Source: an uncultured Bacteroides sp. | GTDB lineage: Bacteria; Bacteroidota; Bacteroidia; Bacteroidales; Bacteroidaceae | DNA length: 64,000 nucleotides | Reading direction: 5' to 3' | Assembly: GCA_900766005.1 (NCBI GenBank) | Contig: CAAFTU010000054.1 | Location: 124,001-188,000, forward strand | The notes under the pieces: generated by a model | Told to the model about the DNA's origin: nothing | Seen by the model: the letters and a program-made list of their open reading frames with translations, nothing else | Databases searched by the model: none | Made by a program: the position numbers and the translations under genes | Shown here: positions 1 to 7,267 of the stretch, piece after piece | Numbering within the stretch: position 1 is the stretch's first letter | Layout of the letters: each line of letters begins with the position of its first letter

Positions 1-939
1 CGGCTCCAGCATGTCACTGATGGCATTGTTGCGCATCTCGTAATATTCACCGTCCTTGCCCTGCATCATGTTGACGATGGCTTTCACCTCTCCGGTGGCC
101 ACCTCCATCAGTACCACGACTCCCACGCTGGCATTCAGCTCTTTCAATTTGTCAACCAGCGCCTTTTCGCAGATATCCTGCATGCCCACATCGATGGTCG
201 TAATCAGGTCGCATCCATCTACTGGCGGCACATCCACGATGTTCAGGTACTTGCTCATTACTTTCTGGCGGTGTTTCTTTCCCACTTTCCCCTTCAGCAG
301 TGTATCAAACGCCAGTTCGATACCGTTACGGGCCCCTTTAGCCGTATCAGCATACACGCTTCCGAGGGTGCGAGAGGCCAGTGAACCGAACGGCTTCTTC
401 CGCTGGTTGAAAGCCAGTCCCTTAAAACCTCCCTTGTACGGGTTCAGGCAAAACACCGGCAACTTTTTTACCTCTTTGAATTGAATGTAGGAAATCCGTT
501 TGGGGTAAATCAGGTAGTTGCGGCTTTTCGCTTTGCGTCCTTTCCTCAGGTGGTTCTTGAAATAAGCCACACTCTTGTCCGGAAAAATCCGGTTCAGTCC
601 GCGGCAGATAGAATCAAGGTCGGCATTCAAGGTAGAGTCACGGCGTGCCTGATCTTTTATCCTCCGTTTTTCGTCTTTCTCACCCGACATGAAGTCAATA
701 TAGATGCGGTATTCAGGCAAAGAACTGGCCATCAGTTTGCCGTCCGATGAAATGATGTTTCCCCGGTTGGGCTTGATGGTCATGTTTTCCCTGACGAACC
801 GCTTGGCTACATCGTTCCAGTATTGTCGTTCGGCAAACATGGTAACACCGGCTTTCACGACAATGGCAATGCCTATCAACGTCATCATCAAGATGACGAA
901 GAAGTAGCGGGTCATTATGTTCTTTTTATTAATAGCCAT
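1..939 (-). CDS. ftsI: FtsI-type penicillin-binding protein, N-terminal part (cut by window edge)
   Basis: Class B penicillin-binding protein, the septal peptidoglycan transpeptidase. Only the first 313 codons are inside the window; the transpeptidase domain lies beyond base 1. The start ATG is at 939 on the minus strand (MAINKKNIMTRYF). A single membrane anchor follows at about residues 12-30, then the dimerisation/pedestal domain with the class B signature RGNIISSDG near residue 59 and a later TTIDVGMQ segment. It lies 21 bp after ftsL in the order mraZ-rsmH-ftsL-ftsI, which is the standard start of the division and cell-wall cluster and supports FtsI over an elongation PBP2. The active-site SxxK cannot be checked here. 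Confidence 0.93.
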   Translation of the reverse strand, partial: MAINKKNIMTRYFFVILMMTLIGIAIVVKAGVTMFAERQYWNDVAKRFVRENMTIKPNRGNIISSDGKLMASSLPEYRIYIDFMSGEKDEKRRIKDQARRDSTLNADLDSICRGLNRIFPDKSVAYFKNHLRKGRKAKSRNYLIYPKRISYIQFKEVKKLPVFCLNPYKGGFKGLAFNQRKKPFGSLASRTLGSVYADTAKGARNGIELAFDTLLKGKVGKKHRQKVMSKYLNIVDVPPVDGCDLITTIDVGMQDICEKALVDKLKELNASVGVVVLMEVATGEVKAIVNMMQGKDGEYYEMRNNAISDMLEP

Positions 940-960
940 TTCCAGATAACTAACAACAAA

Positions 961-1314
961 TTATTTAATAAGGTAGGGCGGGTGAGTAGAGGTATGCAAC
1001 TCGCTCTCCTTACTTGAAATATATTCTTCAATGCGCGACTGGCGGCTCTTTTCCATCAGTTCCGAACTGCGTGTCAGTGCGTCATATTTGATATCTACCA
1101 GTTCCTTTTTCAGCCGGTCAATTTCAATCAGCTCCTGCTGACTGGCATATCGGTTGTGAATGTAGAATATGGCCATTGCCATCAGGAGCACCAGCAACTT
1201 GGTCTGTCTGCGGAAAAAGTCGGTAACCAGAATATCCCCTCCTAAGATGCTTTTCAGCGAAGCCCCTTTGGATACCTTCTTTTCATTTTCCTTATGTTCA
1301 GATTGCTCTTCCAT
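961..1314 (-). CDS. ftsL: FtsL-like cell division protein
   Basis: Small bitopic membrane protein of 117 residues: a charged cytoplasmic N-terminus (about 1-38), one hydrophobic segment (about 39-54, KLLVLLMAMAIFYIH) and a C-terminal region rich in Glu/Lys/Leu heptads (about 60-105) that looks like a short coiled coil. Size, topology and place between rsmH and ftsI match the Bacteroidetes FtsL-like division protein that works with FtsB/FtsQ at the septum. The sequence itself is poorly conserved in this family, so the call leans on gene order and architecture. It starts 6 bp after the rsmH stop and is surely co-transcribed with its neighbours. Confidence 0.85.
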   Translation of the reverse strand: MEEQSEHKENEKKVSKGASLKSILGGDILVTDFFRRQTKLLVLLMAMAIFYIHNRYASQQELIEIDRLKKELVDIKYDALTRSSELMEKSRQSRIEEYISSKESELHTSTHPPYLIK

Positions 1315-1320
1315 ACCCTG

Positions 1321-2235
1321 TTATTTCTTTTCAGCTATACGTAATTTGGCACTTCTGGAACGGGGATTCCGTTCAATTTCCGCTTCGTTGGGCACAATCA
1401 CCTTGTTGTTGACCAATCGGAACGGAGTCTGCAGGTTACCGAAGAAATCCGATTCGGCTTTCCCTTCCACGTTGCCCGTCTTCATGATGTTTTTCACCAG
1501 GCGGTCTTCCAGAGAGTGATACGTGATAACGACCAACCGTCCGCCCGGCCGCAACGCTTCCGTGGCAGCCTGCAGCATTTCCTTCAGTGCTTCCATCTCC
1601 TGGTTTACCTCAATGCGCAGTGCCTGAAACACCTTGGCCAGTTCTTTCTTCTCTCGTTCCCGTCCGAAGAGCGGCTTGATGATTTCCAGAAACTCGCCGA
1701 TGGTGCGGATCGGCTGTCCGCTCCGGGCTTTTACGATGACCGAAGCCAGCTTGCGGCTGTTTTTCAGTTCTCCATACAGATAGAAAAGATTGGCCAGCCG
1801 CTCTTCTTCGTAATTGTTGACAATATCAGCCGCTGTCTGTCCCGCTCTTTTGTTCATTCGCATGTCCAAAGCCCCGTCGAACCGGAACGAAAAGCCCCGT
1901 TCGCTGTCATCGAAGTGGTGAGATGACACTCCAAGGTCGGCCAGGATGGCATCCACCTGCTCAATGCCGTGGTAGCGCAGAAAGTTGTGCAGGTATCGGA
2001 AATTGCTGCGCACAAAGATGAAATGAGGATTGTTCACAATGTTGCGTTCAGCATCCTCGTCCTGATCGAAACCCAGCAGCCGTCCGCCCTCCCCGAGGCG
2101 GGATAGAATCTCGCGTGAATGTCCGCCACCGCCAAAGGTGACGTCCACATACGTTCCGTTGGGCACAATGTTCATACCGTCTACGCTCTCTTTCAGCAGC
2201 ACGGGCACATGATATACTTGTTCGTCTTTTTCCAT
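1321..2235 (-). CDS. rsmH: 16S rRNA (cytosine(1402)-N(4))-methyltransferase RsmH
   Basis: RsmH (MraW) uses S-adenosylmethionine to methylate N4 of C1402 in the ribosomal P site. The 304-residue length is normal. Visible motifs are HVPVLLKE at the N-terminus, the SAM-binding loop VDVTFGGGGHSREIL, ILADLGVSSHHFD, and RPGGRLVVITYHSLEDRLVK near the C-terminus, ending NPRSRSAKLRIAE. I chose the ATG at 2235 (MEKDEQVYHVP), 4 bp after the mraZ stop; a TTG at 2250 would overlap mraZ and adds nothing conserved. It is the second gene of the mraZ-led division cluster. Confidence 0.96.
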   Translation of the reverse strand: MEKDEQVYHVPVLLKESVDGMNIVPNGTYVDVTFGGGGHSREILSRLGEGGRLLGFDQDEDAERNIVNNPHFIFVRSNFRYLHNFLRYHGIEQVDAILADLGVSSHHFDDSERGFSFRFDGALDMRMNKRAGQTAADIVNNYEEERLANLFYLYGELKNSRKLASVIVKARSGQPIRTIGEFLEIIKPLFGREREKKELAKVFQALRIEVNQEMEALKEMLQAATEALRPGGRLVVITYHSLEDRLVKNIMKTGNVEGKAESDFFGNLQTPFRLVNNKVIVPNEAEIERNPRSRSAKLRIAEKK

Positions 2236-2239
2236 TTTG

Positions 2240-2692
2240 TTAGTTTTCAATATTCATAATTTCTTCTAAGGCCGCTCCAAACTCTTCCGGAGACATGAAT
2301 GGCTGTTCGGCTCTCTCTCTGGCCCAGATTTCAATTTTGTTGTCGATGCCGATAAAGCGGATGTCTCCTTGAATGTTGCACATCTGCAAATATCGCTTCG
2401 GCAGCAGGATGCGTCCGTTGCCGTCGGGGGTTATGATCTCCACATCGCTGACAAACTGTCTGAGAATGAGCTGATGTCTGCCGTTCCATTTGTTAAGTCT
2501 GCTACGCAACTCGTTGAGTTCTTCGTTCCATACGCTTTCGGGGTAGAGCGTGAGGCAGTCTTGAAAGACGTCCTTGCGCATGATAAGCCTCTCCTCGGAA
2601 GCAGCCTGCAGCTGTTTCCTGAAAGCGGCCGGAATGAACACTCGTCCTTTATCGTCTGCCTTGGCTTCTATGTTACCTAAAAAACGTATCAT
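2240..2692 (-). CDS. mraZ: Division/cell wall cluster transcriptional repressor MraZ
   Basis: MraZ is a ring-forming, AbrB-like DNA-binding protein that represses its own division and cell-wall operon in bacteria where it has been studied. This copy has 150 residues, the usual length, with two tandem SpoVT/AbrB-like units. The signatures are FLGNIEAKADDKGRVFIPAAFRK in the first unit (about residues 4-26; DDKGR core) and DGNGRILLPKRYLQ in the second (about 91-104). The ATG at 2692 is unambiguous. It is the first gene of the mraZ-rsmH-ftsL-ftsI run. About 40-65 bp upstream lie TGGGG direct repeats with 10-bp period that resemble the known MraZ operator, so autoregulation is likely. Confidence 0.96.
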   Translation of the reverse strand: MIRFLGNIEAKADDKGRVFIPAAFRKQLQAASEERLIMRKDVFQDCLTLYPESVWNEELNELRSRLNKWNGRHQLILRQFVSDVEIITPDGNGRILLPKRYLQMCNIQGDIRFIGIDNKIEIWARERAEQPFMSPEEFGAALEEIMNIEN

Positions 2693-2733
2693 TATACCTT
2701 ATTATAATAAAGAGAGCGTAAAATTAGACATTT

Positions 2734-2758
2734 CCCCACAATTCCCCACTATAATCCA
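2734..2758 (-). promoter_or_regulatory. Predicted MraZ operator (TGGGG repeats)
   Basis: Read on the minus strand, toward mraZ, this stretch holds TGGGG-AATTG-TGGGG, two identical pentamers separated by 5 bp. A weaker copy (TGGAT) stands one 10-bp step further upstream. Tandem TGGGN units with 5-bp spacers are the established MraZ binding site in E. coli. The site lies 42-66 bp upstream of the mraZ start codon, as expected for autoregulation. I infer the function from spacing and place. Confidence 0.65.
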
Positions 2759-2967
2759 TTAAAAACTTTCCGAGAAGTTTTCAACCGATTGTTAAATAAT
2801 TATTTCTTTGAAAATGAAACGTCTTCCGAAATGCCTTATCTGTGGGGAATTACGCTTTTAATGTATGTATTTTTTATTGCTTTATGGTGCTGCTTTGTCT
2901 GCTGTTGCGGGCCGGGTGTACGAAAAAAATGATGCACCTTTCTACTGTATTTTTTGTTGGTAGCTCG

Positions 2968-2998
2968 TTGTCGGCAACAGTGAAGATAGTTATCTTTG
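2968..2998 (+). promoter_or_regulatory. Bacteroidetes-type promoter for the 3088 gene
   Basis: TTG at 2968-2970 and TATCTTTG at 2991-2998 are separated by 20 bp, a full match to the Bacteroides -33/-7 consensus (TTG and TAnnTTTG). It would start transcription near 3005 and leave an 80-base leader before the ATG at 3088. The rest of the 395-bp gap between mraZ and this gene holds only the MraZ operator and AT-rich spacer. Confidence 0.65.
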
Positions 2999-3087
2999 CT
3001 GTCGGGCGGATGCTGCCGGGAAAAGAAAGTTTTTTTCCGCTTTAATGAAAAATATTTTTATTGTTAACAAACTGAAAACGTGTGCGT

Positions 3088-3447
3088 ATGGTGGCAACAT
3101 TGGCTTTGGAAGAACTGATTATTGAATCCATGGATGATACGGATGTGATGGTATATCTCACCGTGGGTTTTCATTCGGATAAAAGTTTGGTGATACGGCT
3201 GGAATATACAGATAGTAACCATCCGGATGAGGGCTATGTGAAAGATGCCCGGATAGATAAGGAGGCTGCCTATCGGATGGCGGTCCGCCTGCGTGTGGGG
3301 TTGCTGGATTTGCCGGCCTACCTAAGTAAGCGTTTTGGGCGCGAAGTGGGAGTGCCTACTCCTTCCGAGGGGGTTCCGGCGTTTGAGGAACTGCTCTATT
3401 TCGTCCGCAGTTGCGGCATACGCTATGCAATAAAAAAGTATAAATAA
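3088..3447 (+). CDS. Conserved hypothetical protein (119 aa)
   Basis: I do not recognise a named family. The product is a soluble, acidic protein of 119 residues without signal peptide or membrane segment. It begins MVATLALEELIIESMDD, continues with a beta-rich stretch (VMVYLTVGF, SLVIRLEYTD), and ends with a helical part containing LYFVRSCGIRYAIKKYK. I chose the ATG at 3088; a GTG two codons upstream is possible. It has its own good promoter at 2968-2998 and is transcribed away from mraZ. Codon use is like that of its neighbours, so it looks like a resident gene and not a chance reading frame. Confidence 0.75.
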   Translation: MVATLALEELIIESMDDTDVMVYLTVGFHSDKSLVIRLEYTDSNHPDEGYVKDARIDKEAAYRMAVRLRVGLLDLPAYLSKRFGREVGVPTPSEGVPAFEELLYFVRSCGIRYAIKKYK

Positions 3448-3509
3448 GTGCGCCGAGGTATCGTTTTTGATACCGTAAAAGCTCAAATCTTGCATTTTCT
3501 ACTGATTTA

Positions 3510-3541
3510 TTGCAAATAATAAAAAAGAACTGCTAATTTTG
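3510..3541 (+). promoter_or_regulatory. Promoter of the glsA-glsB operon
   Basis: TTGC at 3510-3513 and TAATTTTG at 3534-3541, spaced 20 bp, match the Bacteroidetes -33/-7 boxes exactly. The -7 box lies only 26 bp before the glsA ATG at 3567, so the leader is about 20 bases. Confidence 0.7.
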
Positions 3542-3566
3542 TGCCATCTTTTTTTATTTGAAAAGA

Positions 3567-4385
3567 ATGGCAGATGACTCTTTATTTTTAATTGATGTCG
3601 ATGAGATTCTTCGGGCAAAGGCCCCGAAGCACTATAAGTACATCCCTAAATTTGTGATTTCTTATTTGAAGAAAATTGTTCATCAGGACGAAATCAACGT
3701 GTTCCTGGCGGAAACAAAAGACAAGGTAGGGGTGGATTTTCTGGAGGCATGCATGGATTTTCTGGATGCGAAAGTGGAAGTGAAAGGACTTGAGAATCTC
3801 CCTAAAGACCGCTTGTGCACCTTTGTTTCCAATCACCCGTTAGGCGGACAAGATGGGGTGGCGCTGGGCTATGTGCTGGGGCGTCAGTATGAAGGTAAGG
3901 TGAAGTATCTGGTAAACGACCTGCTGATGAATCTTCATGGACTGGCTCCGCTTTGTATTCCTATCAATAAGACTGGCCGCCAGGCAAAGGATTTCCCCAA
4001 GATGGTGGAGGCCGGCTTTCAGTCGGACGACCAACTGATTATGTTCCCGGCGGGCTTGTGCTCACGCCGGCGCAACGGCGTTATCCGCGATTTGGATTGG
4101 AAAAAGACATTTGTGGTAAAGAGCGTGCAGACACAGCGTGACGTGGTGCCTGTGCATTTTGGCGGACGAAATTCTGACTTCTTCTACAACCTGGCCAATA
4201 TATGCAAAGCATTGGGCATCAAGTTCAATATTGCCATGCTGTATCTGGCCGATGAGATGTTTAAAAACCGTCACAAGACCTTTACTGTCACTTTCGGAAA
4301 GCCCATTCCTTGGCAGACTTTCAACAAGTCGAAGACACCGGCACAATGGGCCGAATATGTAAAGGATATTGTATATAAATTGTAA
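3567..4385 (+). CDS. glsA: PlsC-like O-acyltransferase, probable glycine lipid synthase GlsA
   Basis: Lysophospholipid-acyltransferase-fold (PlsC-like) protein of 272 residues, acting at the cytoplasmic membrane. Visible are VKGLENLPKDRLCTFVSNHPLGGQDG (residues about 71-97), which carries the acyltransferase His-Asp pair as HPLGGQD, and the later substrate loop MFPAGLCSRR with its FPxG motif. It is followed 25 bp downstream by a GNAT-type N-acyltransferase. This pair is the glsB/glsA locus that in Bacteroides thetaiotaomicron makes acylated glycine lipids; the PlsC-like partner adds the second, ester-linked acyl chain. I took the ATG at 3567; a TTG three codons earlier is less likely. His and Asp are separated by five residues here instead of the usual four. 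Confidence 0.85.
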   Translation: MADDSLFLIDVDEILRAKAPKHYKYIPKFVISYLKKIVHQDEINVFLAETKDKVGVDFLEACMDFLDAKVEVKGLENLPKDRLCTFVSNHPLGGQDGVALGYVLGRQYEGKVKYLVNDLLMNLHGLAPLCIPINKTGRQAKDFPKMVEAGFQSDDQLIMFPAGLCSRRRNGVIRDLDWKKTFVVKSVQTQRDVVPVHFGGRNSDFFYNLANICKALGIKFNIAMLYLADEMFKNRHKTFTVTFGKPIPWQTFNKSKTPAQWAEYVKDIVYKL

Positions 4386-4410
4386 CAGATAGAACACTAT
4401 TATAATCAAT

Positions 4411-5424
4411 ATGGAAGAGATTATCAAACCGATAAGCAAGGAACTGCTGAAAGCGGAACTGACCGAAGACAAACGCTTGCGAATGACGAACAAAAGTAAT
4501 AATCAGATTTATATTATTACTTATCAGAACGCACCCAATGTGATGAAGGAGATTGGTCGCTTGCGTGAAATTGCCTTTCGTGCAGCTGGAGGTGGTACGG
4601 GCTTGTCGATGGATATTGATGAATATGACACGATGGAGGAGCCGTATAAGCAGCTGATTGTATGGAATCCGGAAGCGGAGGAAATCTTGGGTGGATACCG
4701 CTATCTGCTGGGCACGGATGTGCGCTTTGATGAAAAGGGTGCACCTATTTTGGCTACTTCACACATGTTTCATTTCTCGGATACTTTTATCAAGAAATAT
4801 CTGCCTCAGACCATCGAACTGGGACGTTCGTTTGTGACGCTTGAGTATCAGTCGACCCGTGCCGGCAGCAAAGGCTTGTTTGCATTGGACAATTTGTGGG
4901 ACGGACTGGGGGCGCTGACTGTGGTGATGCCCAATGCGAAGTATTTCTTCGGAAAGGTGACGATGTATCCCAGCTATCACCGCAAGGGACGTGATATGAT
5001 TCTTTATTTCCTCAAGAAGCATTTTTATGACAAAGAGCAGCTCGTTACGCCGATTGAACCGTTGAAGATGGAAACACCGGAGGAAGAACTGAAGGCGTTG
5101 TTCTCGGAAGATTCCTTCAAGGAAGATTATAAGATATTGAACAGTGAGATCCGTAAACTGGGCTACAACATTCCGCCGCTGGTCAATGCGTATATGAGCC
5201 TGAGTCCTACCATGCGTATGTTTGGCACAGCTATCAATTATGAGTTTGGCGATGTGGAAGAAACCGGCATTCTGATTGCCGTAGACGAGATTTTGGAAGA
5301 AAAGCGGGTGCGGCACATCCAGACCTTTATTGAAAGCAATCCGGATGCGCTGAAAATGCCCTGTGAAAACGACGAAGCTTTTGCTCCCAAAGTAGTTACA
5401 CCGCAGGAAGGCTGTTGCCGTTGA
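4411..5424 (+). CDS. glsB: GNAT-fold N-acyltransferase, probable glycine N-acyltransferase GlsB
   Basis: Protein of 337 residues of the OlsB/GlsB-like acyltransferase type (Acetyltransf_5 fold). Landmarks are REIAFRAAGGGTG (residues about 51-63), LGGYRYLLG (about 93-101), TIELGRSFV (about 129-137) and KYFFGKVTMYPSY (about 178-190). In the characterised B. thetaiotaomicron system GlsB uses an acyl donor to N-acylate glycine, giving the mono-acyl glycine that GlsA then O-acylates. It is downstream of glsA under the same promoter. Its 3' end overlaps the convergent dgt gene by 29 bp, so no terminator separates the two. Confidence 0.87.
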   Translation: MEEIIKPISKELLKAELTEDKRLRMTNKSNNQIYIITYQNAPNVMKEIGRLREIAFRAAGGGTGLSMDIDEYDTMEEPYKQLIVWNPEAEEILGGYRYLLGTDVRFDEKGAPILATSHMFHFSDTFIKKYLPQTIELGRSFVTLEYQSTRAGSKGLFALDNLWDGLGALTVVMPNAKYFFGKVTMYPSYHRKGRDMILYFLKKHFYDKEQLVTPIEPLKMETPEEELKALFSEDSFKEDYKILNSEIRKLGYNIPPLVNAYMSLSPTMRMFGTAINYEFGDVEETGILIAVDEILEEKRVRHIQTFIESNPDALKMPCENDEAFAPKVVTPQEGCCR

Positions 5425-6721
5425 TTTTTCTGTATAAATCGAGAGCGAAGATATCGGTCATTCCCGAGATATAATCAAGTACCGCCTGTATTCTTTCATA
5501 GAGTACAGGCGATTTTATGTTGTATTGGCTGGATACGCGGTTGATAAGCAGTTCCGAATAAGCCTTTTCGGGAGAGGTAACGGCATCCATCATCAGCTCG
5601 AGCAGCGTACTGATGACACGGAAGCCGGCCAGTTCGATGTCCAGCACGTCTTGTGAACGGTATATCTTCTCCATGGATACGTGAGCACAGTGCTTGTATG
5701 CTTCGGCCGGCCGTTCGGATATATGTTTGATGAGGGTTCCCTCAAATGTGCCGGAGAGTATTTCCTCTTCATGCTCCAGAAAGGCCCGGGTACATTCTTG
5801 TATCATCCGTCCGATGACGCAGGAGCGTAGGTAGGCTATCTGTTCGTTGGTATCGCTCACAATCTCGAATGTTTTTCTCATGTGAGCCTGCCGTCCTTCG
5901 TCAAAGTAGGACATCAGTAGCGATTGGGTTTCCTCTGTTGTCAGGATTTTCAATTTATGTGCATCTTCGATGTCCATCATCTGGTAGCAGATGTCATCGG
6001 CGGCTTCCACCAGATAAACCAGCGGATGGCGGGCATATTTCAGCGGCGATTCGCTCAGTTGAATCAGCCCCAGTTCGTCGGCTACCTTGCGGAAACTCTC
6101 TTCTTCGCTGACAAAGAAGCCAAATTTAGACTTTCTTCCTGCCAGGCTGGAAGAAAAGGGGTATTTTACGATGGAGGCCAAGGTAGAGTAGGTCAGTACA
6201 AACCCTCCTTTGCGGCGGCCTTCAAACTGGTGCGTCAAGAGGCGGAAGGCATTGGCATTTCCTTCAAAATGAGTCAGGTCGTTCCATTCCTGAGCAGAGA
6301 GCATCTCTTTCAGACGCAGTCCCTTTCCTTCTGAAAAGAAAGTGGAGATGGCCCGTTCGCCAAAATGTCCGAAAGGCGGGTTTCCCATGTCGTGTGCCAG
6401 GCAGGCTGCCGATACGATGGAGCCTATTTCCGGTAGAAAAGTCTCCTGCAACTCCGGTTGGCGCTGCAAAATGCTTTTGGCTACGTCATTGCCCAGTGAA
6501 CGGCCTACGCATGACACTTCCAGACTATGGGTGAGTCGGTTGTGCACAAAAATGCTGCCCGGTAAAGGGAATACTTGCGTTTTGTTTTGCAGTCGGCGGA
6601 AAGGGGCGGAAAAGATCAGGCGGTCGTAGTCCCGCTGGAATTCGGAGCGGTTCTCTTGTCTTTCTTCGTGAAATTCTTCCATGCCAAAGCGTTTGGCCGA
6701 TAGGAGTTGTTTCCAGTTCAT
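5396..6721 (-). CDS. dgt: Deoxyguanosinetriphosphate triphosphohydrolase (dNTPase)
   Basis: HD-domain dNTP triphosphohydrolase, which removes tripolyphosphate from dGTP or other dNTPs. The 441-residue length fits the family. The metal-binding set is visible: RLTHSLEV (first His, about residue 64), AACLAHDMGNPPFGHFGE (HD pair plus the family-specific downstream H, about 110-127) and LVEAADDICYQMMDIEDA (distal Asp, about 234-251). N-terminal DRLIFSAPFRRLQNKTQVFP is the classical dGTPase start region. The ATG at 6721 faces dut across an 88-bp divergent gap; co-location with dut suits a shared role in nucleotide pool control. A -7 box TAAGTTTG lies at 6746-6753. Confidence 0.93.
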   Translation of the reverse strand: MNWKQLLSAKRFGMEEFHEERQENRSEFQRDYDRLIFSAPFRRLQNKTQVFPLPGSIFVHNRLTHSLEVSCVGRSLGNDVAKSILQRQPELQETFLPEIGSIVSAACLAHDMGNPPFGHFGERAISTFFSEGKGLRLKEMLSAQEWNDLTHFEGNANAFRLLTHQFEGRRKGGFVLTYSTLASIVKYPFSSSLAGRKSKFGFFVSEEESFRKVADELGLIQLSESPLKYARHPLVYLVEAADDICYQMMDIEDAHKLKILTTEETQSLLMSYFDEGRQAHMRKTFEIVSDTNEQIAYLRSCVIGRMIQECTRAFLEHEEEILSGTFEGTLIKHISERPAEAYKHCAHVSMEKIYRSQDVLDIELAGFRVISTLLELMMDAVTSPEKAYSELLINRVSSQYNIKSPVLYERIQAVLDYISGMTDIFALDLYRKINGNSLPAV

Positions 6722-6745
6722 GGTTTATTATTTATAAATTAATTG

Positions 6746-6753
6746 CAAACTTA
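6746..6753 (-). promoter_or_regulatory. -7 box of the dgt promoter
   Basis: TAAGTTTG on the minus strand fits TAnnTTTG and ends 25 bp before the dgt ATG. A TTTG at 6768-6771 could be the -33 box, but the 14-bp spacing is short. On the plus strand TATTTTCG at 6777-6784, one base off consensus, may serve dut. Confidence 0.45.
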
Positions 6754-6809
6754 ACCATTTTTCTATTCAAAATGTGTATTTTCGCCCATTAATATAGAAA
6801 CATGTATTT

Positions 6810-7241
6810 ATGAATATTCAAATTATCAATAAATCGAAGCATCCGCTTCCGGCGTATGCCACTGAATTGTCTGCGGGTATGGATATCCGCGCTAATTTAA
6901 CAGAACCCGTCACTTTGCAGCCGATGCAGCGTTGCCTGATTCCCACCGGTCTGTACATGGCACTCCCGAAAGGATTTGAAGCGCAGATCCGCCCGCGTAG
7001 CGGACTGGCCATCAAGAAGGGTATTACGGTGCTCAATTCTCCGGGCACGATTGATGCAGACTATCGTGGAGAAATCTGTGTGATTTTAGTGAATCTCTCG
7101 GCTGAGGCTTTTGTGGTGGAAGACGGGGAGCGTATTGCACAGATGGTGATTGCCCGTCATGAACAGATTGACTGGTCGGAGGTGAGTGTGTTGGATGAAA
7201 CGGAGCGTGGAGCCGGCGGATTCGGACACACGGGTGTGTGA
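6810..7241 (+). CDS. dut: dUTP diphosphatase
   Basis: Trimeric dUTPase: dUTP to dUMP plus pyrophosphate, in the cytoplasm. The 143-residue product shows the family motifs in order: AGMDIRANL (motif 1, with the D), PRSGLAIKKGI (motif 2), GTIDADYRGEICVILVN (motif 3, with the D and Y that read deoxyribose and uracil), GERIAQMVI (motif 4) and the glycine-rich C-terminal motif 5 ERGAGGFGHTGV. The start at 6810 gives MNIQIINKS. It is the first gene of a run with the TPR lipoprotein, the DUF4292 lipoprotein and the M23 factor, all on the plus strand and nearly touching. Confidence 0.97.
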   Translation: MNIQIINKSKHPLPAYATELSAGMDIRANLTEPVTLQPMQRCLIPTGLYMALPKGFEAQIRPRSGLAIKKGITVLNSPGTIDADYRGEICVILVNLSAEAFVVEDGERIAQMVIARHEQIDWSEVSVLDETERGAGGFGHTGV

Positions 7242-7267
7242 GCATGTTTATTTTAAATGGAACTTCA

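Noticed and set aside
2842..3045. A 67-codon open frame between mraZ and the 3088 gene
   Set aside because: Low-complexity hydrophobic translation with Cys runs, overlaps the promoter of the 3088 gene and has no coding-like codon pattern.
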